From NCBI RefSeq assembly GCF_012395255.1, contig NZ_JAAZQD010000002.1, positions 517,929 to 581,928 on the forward strand: DNA of 64,000 nucleotides, written 5' to 3'. How positions within the stretch are numbered: the stretch's first letter is position 1; each line of letters starts with the position of its first letter. The position numbers were made by a program, and so were the translations under genes. The notes beneath the pieces are model-generated. The model made no database searches. It saw nothing but the letters and a program-made list of their open reading frames with translations, and had not been told where the DNA came from. This DNA is from Oleiagrimonas citrea. Lineage in GTDB: Bacteria > Pseudomonadota > Gammaproteobacteria > Xanthomonadales > Rhodanobacteraceae. Below are positions 55,347 through 64,000 of this stretch, one piece after another.

Positions 55347-56336
55347 TCAGGCGCGCTCGACCGGATAGCGTCCGTCGCGATAGCGATCGCCGTGATAGCC
55401 CTTGATACCCAGACGATGCGCCATGGCGCCCAGCACCGCGCCACCCTCGCGCACCCGCGCGAGCACGGTCGCGAAATCGTCGCGCGGTTGCCAGCCCAGC
55501 GCCTCACGCGCCCGGGCATTGTCGTAGACGCGATCCAGCGACGGCGCCATGCGCCAGTCCAGCGCCGCGTAGGCCTCACGCCAGCCGGGCACGCGGCGAT
55601 CCATCACCGCGGCGGGGTCGCGCCGCAGGGCCGCCGCGTCCTCACGCCGGAACGGCGTGGTCGCGCTGATGATGTAGCGGCCGAAACCGAGCTGCGGCGC
55701 GCGCTCGATGGCGCACAGATGCGCGTCGACCGCATCCTCGATGGCGACACGTCGATGCAGGAATTCGTTGACCTTCAGGTTGGCGTCCGCGAAGGTCTCG
55801 CGCGACGCCGGCAGGTCGTCGGCCTCGGGAAAGAAGCGCGAGGTGCGCAGGATCAGACAATTCAGCCCCTGGTTGCGGTGCGCCAGCCGGCACAGATCCT
55901 CGGCAGCCAGCTTGGTCGCGCCGTAGATGTTCTTCGGCTGCGGCACGGTGTCCTCGGTGATCCACGCCGCCGGTGCATCGGGGGGCGGCGTCATCGCGTC
56001 GCCGAAACTGCTGGTGGTGCTGGTGAAGACGAACGCGCGCACGCCGACATCGACCGCGGCATCGAGCAGATTCAGCGTGCCGGTGATGTTGGTGTCGATG
56101 AAATCCTGCCGCGTGTGCGTGGCGATGTGCGGCTTGTGCAACGTGGCGGTGTGCAGCACCACGTCGATGCCGCCGACCGCCGCGCGCACGGTGGCGGCAT
56201 CGGCGATGGAACCGACACGGTCCGTGCAGGGCGAAGCCACGCGATCCAGGCCCACAGCCTCCTGTCCGTCCGCGCGCAACGTGCGCATCAGGGCTTCGCC
56301 CAGATGGCCCGCACTGCCGGTCACCAGTATTCGCAT
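55347..56336 (-). CDS. NAD-dependent epimerase/dehydratase (extended SDR)
   Basis: The 329-residue protein is an extended short-chain dehydrogenase: Rossmann GSAGHLGEALMR, DRVGSIADAATV, VVLHTATLHKPH, FTSTTSSFGDA with catalytic Ser, and IYGATKLAAEDLCR with the Tyr-x3-Lys pair. Substrate is probably a nucleotide sugar or related compound, not determinable here. AAGGAGAAAC precedes the ATG at 56336. Confidence 0.85.
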   Translation of the reverse strand: MRILVTGSAGHLGEALMRTLRADGQEAVGLDRVASPCTDRVGSIADAATVRAAVGGIDVVLHTATLHKPHIATHTRQDFIDTNITGTLNLLDAAVDVGVRAFVFTSTTSSFGDAMTPPPDAPAAWITEDTVPQPKNIYGATKLAAEDLCRLAHRNQGLNCLILRTSRFFPEADDLPASRETFADANLKVNEFLHRRVAIEDAVDAHLCAIERAPQLGFGRYIISATTPFRREDAAALRRDPAAVMDRRVPGWREAYAALDWRMAPSLDRVYDNARAREALGWQPRDDFATVLARVREGGAVLGAMAHRLGIKGYHGDRYRDGRYPVERA

Positions 56337-56432
56337 GCCGTTTCTCCTTGTCGAAAGACATCGGCGCCGCACGAACCGCGCGACGCCGATGTTCCATGAT
56401 GGATCAACGGTCCCGGCCAGACCGGACGTCGA

Positions 56433-58980
<2,548 letters not shown>

Positions 58981-61900
58981 TCAGGCCATGCGCAGCCGCC
59001 GTTGCCGACGGCGTTCGCGTCGCCGCGCGCGGAAGCCCTTCCAGCGTTCGGACAGACACGTGAAGACGAGGTAGATGGCCGGTGTACTGAGCAGGGTCAG
59101 ACTCTGCGAAATGAGCAGGCCGCCGATCACGGCCACGCCCAGCGGGCGACGCAGCTCGGCGCCTGCGCCGAGGCCGATCGCCAGCGGCAGAGCCGCGAGG
59201 ATCGCCACCATGGTGGTCATCATGATCGGTCGGAAACGCACGATGCAGGCCTCGAAGATGGCGTCGCGCGGCGACATGCCCTGCTCGCGCTGCGCGACCA
59301 GGGCGAAGTCGATCATCATGATTGCGTTCTTCTTGACCAGGCCGATCAGCAGCACCAGCGCCATCATCGCCACGATCGACAGCTCCATGTGCGCCAGCAG
59401 CAGCGCCGCCAGCGCGCCGGTGCCCGCCGAGGGAATGGTCGACACGATGGTGATCGGATGGATCAGGCTCTCGTAAAGCATGCCCAGCACGATGTAGACC
59501 GCGAGAATCGCGCCCAGCAGCAGCACCGGCATGCTGGCGGCGCTTTCCTGCAGACGGCGGAAGCCGCTGCCCAGATTCAGCTGGATGTCGCCCGGCAGAC
59601 GCATGTCGCGAATGGTCTTGCGCACGGCCGCCATGCCCTCGCCCATACCCACGCCCGGCGCGAGATTGAAGCTGAGGTCCATGGTGGTGAACTGGTCTTC
59701 GTGCGTGATCTGGGTCGGCGCCAGCCCCGGCTCCTGCCGCGCCACAGCGGAAATCGGGATCATCGTGCCGTTGGTCGTGGTGACGTAGACGTGATCGAGC
59801 GCCGCTGGCGTGGCGGTTTGACTGGGCAGGGCATTGACCACGACCTGGTACTCGCTGGTATCCGAGTAGATCGTCGACACCTGCCGCTGGCCGAAGGCGT
59901 TGTACAGCGCATCGTCCACCGCCGCCGGCGTGACGCCAAGGCGGCTGGCCGTGGAGCGGTCGATGACGATGTTCTGGCGCAGACCGGATTCGTCCACGTC
60001 CGAACCGACGTCGCGGAAGATCGGATTCTTCTTCAATTCGTCGACCAGCTTCGGCAGCCAGACCTGCAGCTGCTTCAGGTCGTTGCCCTTCAGGCCGACG
60101 CTGTACTGCGCGCCCTGACTGGTACCGCCGCCTCCGCCGCTCCACAGGTCCTGGTGCGCGCGCATGCGCACTTCCAGATCCGGGAATTTGGATGCCTTGG
60201 CGCTGAGCCGCGCCACCACCCGCTGGGTCGAAACGCGCCGCCCCTTGCCCAGTGGCTTGAGCTGGATGCTGAATCGGCCACTGCTGCCGTGCCGCCCGCT
60301 GCCCAGATTGGCGCCGACGTACTCCACCGCGGGATCGGCCAGGAACATCTGTGTGATGCGTTTCTGGCGCGCCTTCATGTCGGCGAAGGACAGCGTGGCG
60401 CCGCCGCTGGCGCGGGCCCAGATCAGGCCGGTGTCCTGCGGCGGGAACAGGCCGGCGTGGATGCGGCCGAACAGGAACACGGTGACGAAGATCAGGATCA
60501 GCGGTGACAGCGACATCAGCAACGGATGCCGCAACGCCCAGCGCAGCGAGCCGCGGTAGACGTTGAGCATGCCGTCGTGGAAACGCTCCAGCACATGGCC
60601 GACGCGAGTGGTCTTGGCCGCCGCCGTCGGACGCAGGAACACCGCGCACAGCGACGGCGTCAGCGTCAGCGACACCACCGCCGAGACCAGAATCGCGGCG
60701 ACCAACGTGACGGTGAACTCGTTGAAGAACAGCCCGATGAAGCCGGGCGCGAACATCAGCGGAATGAACACCGCGACCAGCGAGGCGGTGATCGAGACGA
60801 TGGTGAAGCCGATCTCGCGTGCGCCCTTCAGCGCCGCCTCGCGCGGCGGCATGCCCGCATCGACATGCCGGATGACGTTCTCGATCATGACGATGGCGTC
60901 GTCAACCACGAAGGCGATGGCGATGACCAGCGCCAGCAGCGACAGGTTGTCCAGCGTGAAATGCAGCAGATACATGGCGATGAACGCGCCGGCCAGCGAC
61001 ATCGGCATGGCGATGGCGGCGATCACTGTCGGCGCCAGGCGGCGCAGGAACAGCGCCATGGTCAGCACCACCATGCCGAGACTGATCAGCAGGGTCAGCT
61101 GCACCTCGCGCACCGAATCGCGGATGGTCGGCGTGCCGTCGTAGTACGGCGTCATCTTCGTGCCCGGTGGCAGCAGCGTGCGCACGCCCGGCAGCGCGGC
61201 CTTGATGCTGTCGACGGTGTCGATGATGTTGGCGTCCGGACGCTTGAACAAGTCCAGTTCGATGGCCGGTTTGCCGTTGAACCAGGCCGCCTGGAAGCTG
61301 TCTTCGGCCCCCTGGTAGACGTGCGCCACATCTTTCAGGCGCACCGGCGTGCCGTTGCGCACGGCGATGATGAGGTTGGCGAAGTCCTCGGCATTGTGCA
61401 GCTGGTCGTTGGCGGTCACCGCCATGGTGCTGTGACCGTCGTCGAGGAAGCCCAGCGGCGAGGTCACGTTGGCCGCGGTCAGCGCGTTGCGCAGTTCATT
61501 GGACGACAGACCCATCGCGTTCAGCGCGCGCAGGTTCACGTCCACACGCACGGCCGGCTGCGCGCTGCCGGACACGTCGACGTTGGACACGCCCGGAAGC
61601 TGGCTCAGACGCGGTGCAAGCAGCGTGCTGGCGCGGTCGTAGAGTTCCGACAGCGGCTCGGTGTCGGAGGTCAGCGCGATCTGCAGCACCGGATCGTCGT
61701 TGGGATTGGCCTTGCGATAGACCGGTGGCGAGGTCAGGCCCGAGGGCAGATCCGGCTGCGCCGCGTTGATCGCCGCCTGCACCTGCTGCGCGGCCTGGTC
61801 CAGGTTCACCCCGCCCTGGAAGAACAGGATGACGAACATGCTGCCTTCGGAACTGCGCGAGCGCATGCGCTCGACACCCGGCACCTGGCCGAGGTGGCGC

Positions 61901-62103
61901 TCCAGCGGGGCCGCCACCGTCGTGGCCATGGTCGATGCGTCCGCGCCGGGTTGGCTGGCGGTGACGAAGATCGCCGGGAAGTTCACCTGCGGCAGCGCGC
62001 TGATCGACAGCAGGCGGTAGCAGACGATGCCGGCGATCAGCACGCCCAGCGCCAACAGCGAGGTGCCGATGGGGCGGCGAATGAAGGGCGCGGAGATGTT
62101 CAT
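58981..62103 (-). CDS. mdtC: RND multidrug efflux permease MdtC
   Basis: The 1040-residue inner-membrane proton antiporter has RND features: PFIRRPIGTSLLALGVLIAG start, a first periplasmic domain, VIAIAFVVDDAIVMIENVIR with proton-relay Asp pair, ALVLLIGLVKKNAIMMIDFA and a RFRPIMMTTMVAILAALPLA end region. In E. coli, MdtB and MdtC form a heterotrimer with MdtA and TolC that exports bile salts and novobiocin. It follows mdtB by 16 bases. No TolC gene is downstream. Confidence 0.92.
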   Translation of the reverse strand: MNISAPFIRRPIGTSLLALGVLIAGIVCYRLLSISALPQVNFPAIFVTASQPGADASTMATTVAAPLERHLGQVPGVERMRSRSSEGSMFVILFFQGGVNLDQAAQQVQAAINAAQPDLPSGLTSPPVYRKANPNDDPVLQIALTSDTEPLSELYDRASTLLAPRLSQLPGVSNVDVSGSAQPAVRVDVNLRALNAMGLSSNELRNALTAANVTSPLGFLDDGHSTMAVTANDQLHNAEDFANLIIAVRNGTPVRLKDVAHVYQGAEDSFQAAWFNGKPAIELDLFKRPDANIIDTVDSIKAALPGVRTLLPPGTKMTPYYDGTPTIRDSVREVQLTLLISLGMVVLTMALFLRRLAPTVIAAIAMPMSLAGAFIAMYLLHFTLDNLSLLALVIAIAFVVDDAIVMIENVIRHVDAGMPPREAALKGAREIGFTIVSITASLVAVFIPLMFAPGFIGLFFNEFTVTLVAAILVSAVVSLTLTPSLCAVFLRPTAAAKTTRVGHVLERFHDGMLNVYRGSLRWALRHPLLMSLSPLILIFVTVFLFGRIHAGLFPPQDTGLIWARASGGATLSFADMKARQKRITQMFLADPAVEYVGANLGSGRHGSSGRFSIQLKPLGKGRRVSTQRVVARLSAKASKFPDLEVRMRAHQDLWSGGGGGTSQGAQYSVGLKGNDLKQLQVWLPKLVDELKKNPIFRDVGSDVDESGLRQNIVIDRSTASRLGVTPAAVDDALYNAFGQRQVSTIYSDTSEYQVVVNALPSQTATPAALDHVYVTTTNGTMIPISAVARQEPGLAPTQITHEDQFTTMDLSFNLAPGVGMGEGMAAVRKTIRDMRLPGDIQLNLGSGFRRLQESAASMPVLLLGAILAVYIVLGMLYESLIHPITIVSTIPSAGTGALAALLLAHMELSIVAMMALVLLIGLVKKNAIMMIDFALVAQREQGMSPRDAIFEACIVRFRPIMMTTMVAILAALPLAIGLGAGAELRRPLGVAVIGGLLISQSLTLLSTPAIYLVFTCLSERWKGFRARRRERRRQRRLRMA

Positions 62104-62119
62104 GTTCGATCGCCGCCGG

Positions 62120-64000
62120 TCACGCCGCTCCCTGCCGCTCGGCCAGACGCAGCGCATGACGCTCGCGACGCGCGGCCAGCCAATCGGCGAAACGCTCCAT
62201 GTACAGATAGATCACCGGCGTGGTGTACAGCGTCACCAACTGCGACAGCAACAGGCCGCCGACGATCGACACGCCCAGCGGCTGACGCAGCTCGGAACCG
62301 ATGCCTGTGCCGAAGGCCAGCGGCAGCGCGCCGAACAGGGCCGCGAAGGTGGTCATCATGATCGGCCGGAAACGCAGCAGACAGGCGCGTCGGATGGCGT
62401 CGTGCGCGTTCATGCCGGTGCGCTTCGCCTCGATGGCGAAGTCGATCATCATGATCGCGTTCTTCTTCACGATGCCGATCAGCAGGATGATGCCGACGAT
62501 GCCGTCCACCGACAGGCTCATGCCGAAGATCATCAATGCCAGCAGCGCGCCGACGCCCGCCGGCGGCAGTGTGGAGATGATCGTCAGCGGATGGATGTAG
62601 CTCTCGTAGAGCACGCCCAGCACGATGTAGATCACCACGATGGCCGCCAGCAGCAGCAGGACCTCATCGCCGACCGAGGACGAGAATTCGGCCGCCTTGC
62701 CGATGAACTGCGCCTGCACCGACGCCGGCGCGTTGAGCTGATTCTCGGCCTTGTGGATGGCGTCCACAGCCTCGGACAACGAGTAGCCCGGCGCCAGATT
62801 GAACGAGATGGTCACCGCCGGCAGCTGGTTCTGATGGCTGATGATGAGCGGCGCGTTGTTGACCTTCGCGCTGACCAGACTGGCCAGCGGCACGTTACCG
62901 CCGCTGCCCAGCGGAATGCCGGTGTTGGACTGGCCGATACCGGTCGCCGTCGACGAGTTGGCCGACCTCACCATGCCGTAGCTGGTCGCGTTGGAACCGG
63001 TCAGCGCACCGCTGCCGTTGCTGCGCACGGTGAGCTTGTTCAGCAGGTCGGCGCTGTTGCGGAACTGCGGTGCCACCTCCAGCACCACGCGGTACTGGTT
63101 GAGCTGGGTGAAGATGGTGGAGATCTGGCGCTGGCCGTAGGCGTCGTACAGCGTGTCGTCGATGGTCTGCACCGGCACACCGAGACGGCTGGCCTTCTCG
63201 CGATCGATGGTCAGGTGCAGCGCACGGCCCTTGTCGGCCAGGTTGTTGTCGACATCGGCCAGCTGCGGCAGCTGGCGCATGGCGTCGGTCATCTTCGCCG
63301 CGTAGGTGGCCAGCTCGTCGCTGTTCACGTCCGACATCGCGTACTGATACTCGGTAGCGGCCACGCGCGTGTCGAGGGTGATGTCCTGCACCGGCTTCAG
63401 GTACAGCGCCACGCCGGGAATATTGGCCACGTCCTTCTGCAGCTGCGCGACCACGCTCTGCAGGTCGCCGCGCTCGCCGCGCGGCTTCAGCACGATACTG
63501 AGCTGGCCCTGGTTCAGCGTCGGATTCACCGAGCCGGCGCCGATGAAGGCGGCCACGCCGGACACGGCCGGATCCTTGCGCAGCGCGTCGGCAACCGCGC
63601 GCGTGCGCTGCTCCATCGCCTTGAAGGCGATGTTGTCGTCGGCCTGCACCACGCCGGTGATCATGCCGGTGTCCTGCTCCGGCAGCAGGCCCTTGGGGAT
63701 GGCCATGTACAGGCCGACCGTGACCAGGACAGACAATCCGAACACCAGCATGGTCAATCGCTGATGGGCCAGCACCCAGTCCAGGCTGCGCTCGTACAGG
63801 CCCACGGTGCGCGACCACAGGGTGCGCTTGCCGGCCTTGGCCGCGCGCTCGTGCGCGTCGTCGCCCTCCGGCAATGCGTCGGCCTTCAGCAGGTAGGCGC
63901 ACATCATCGGCGTCAACGTCAGCGAAACCAGCATCGAGATCGCCACCGCCGCCGTCAGCACCCAGGCGAATTCATGGAACAGGCGACCGGTGACGCCGGG
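62120..64000 (-). CDS. mdtB: RND multidrug efflux permease MdtB (5' end outside window)
   Basis: The reading frame is open to the window edge; about 626 C-terminal residues are visible, starting with PGVTGRLFHEFAWVLTAAVA. It has VSLTLTPMMCAYLLKAD, GLLPEQDTGMITGVVQADDN, VGIILLIGIVKKNAIMMIDF and RFRPIMMTTFAALFGALPLA, and pairs with MdtC. Full MdtB is about 1040 residues, so roughly 400 are missing. mdtA should lie beyond the window. Confidence 0.92.
   Translation of the reverse strand, partial: PGVTGRLFHEFAWVLTAAVAISMLVSLTLTPMMCAYLLKADALPEGDDAHERAAKAGKRTLWSRTVGLYERSLDWVLAHQRLTMLVFGLSVLVTVGLYMAIPKGLLPEQDTGMITGVVQADDNIAFKAMEQRTRAVADALRKDPAVSGVAAFIGAGSVNPTLNQGQLSIVLKPRGERGDLQSVVAQLQKDVANIPGVALYLKPVQDITLDTRVAATEYQYAMSDVNSDELATYAAKMTDAMRQLPQLADVDNNLADKGRALHLTIDREKASRLGVPVQTIDDTLYDAYGQRQISTIFTQLNQYRVVLEVAPQFRNSADLLNKLTVRSNGSGALTGSNATSYGMVRSANSSTATGIGQSNTGIPLGSGGNVPLASLVSAKVNNAPLIISHQNQLPAVTISFNLAPGYSLSEAVDAIHKAENQLNAPASVQAQFIGKAAEFSSSVGDEVLLLLAAIVVIYIVLGVLYESYIHPLTIISTLPPAGVGALLALMIFGMSLSVDGIVGIILLIGIVKKNAIMMIDFAIEAKRTGMNAHDAIRRACLLRFRPIMMTTFAALFGALPLAFGTGIGSELRQPLGVSIVGGLLLSQLVTLYTTPVIYLYMERFADWLAARRERHALRLAERQGAA

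Overview
The window is compact, high-GC bacterial chromosome, mostly short operons joined by 4-base ATGA overlaps. The Xps-type secretion genes in the order L-M-N-D, the monomeric isocitrate dehydrogenase, the MdtBC pumps and the small secreted proteins point to a gammaproteobacterium of the Xanthomonadales, probably Rhodanobacteraceae. This placement is an inference from gene content. No rRNA, tRNA, CRISPR array, transposase or phage module was seen.

Layout. (1) 1-5.8 kb: SYLF-domain protein, ferrochelatase, an alpha/beta hydrolase and a GFA-family protein. Next comes an AT-richer islet with a frame-broken gene carrying an R-x4-H (HEPN-like) motif, then an M49-like metallopeptidase lipoprotein. 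(2) 5.8-10.2 kb, minus strand: a five-gene, fully overlapping operon (membrane protein, XRE regulator, exported S33 peptidase, NatA/NatB-type ABC exporter) with dyad operators upstream. (3) 10.3-26.0 kb, minus strand: a long Tad (Flp pilus) operon. It starts at flp and runs through TadG, TadE-like proteins, CpaB, secretin, an FHA-CpaF fusion ATPase, TadB, TadC, DUF192 and a TPR lipoprotein. It ends with a secreted GH24 lysozyme-like protein, an orphan exported protein, a Dsb-like lipoprotein and another exported protein. A DUF4892/OmpA protein is divergent from flp. (4) 27.3-33.8 kb: a chaperone-usher fimbrial operon behind a sigma-54-type -24/-12 promoter, with a small truncated-pilin-like gene convergent at its end. 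(5) 34-38.7 kb: ferredoxin-NADP reductase, YadGH ABC exporter, a small secreted repeat protein, a 2OG-Fe dioxygenase and an OmpH/Skp protein. (6) 38.8-43.6 kb: the terminal half of a type II secretion operon (gspL-M-N-D). (7) 44-58.7 kb: housekeeping and accessory genes (DUF2167, SIMPL, hrpB, tatD, flavin reductase with an ArsR-like regulator, methyltransferases, rluE, NYN protein, frmA, epimerase, icd). A near-perfect 20-bp palindrome lies between hrpB and tatD. (8) 59-64 kb: mdtC and the 3' part of mdtB, which runs off the window.

How the genes fit together. The main theme is the cell surface: two unrelated pilus systems lie side by side, with part of a third envelope-spanning machine nearby. 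In both pilus operons the pilin gene comes first and is followed by a strong hairpin before the assembly genes, as expected if pilin must exceed assembly proteins. The Tad operon carries non-core cargo (peptidoglycan hydrolase, thioredoxin-fold lipoprotein, DUF192 and several exported orphans) and lacks visible tadZ/cpaE and prepilin peptidase genes. Those functions must be encoded elsewhere.
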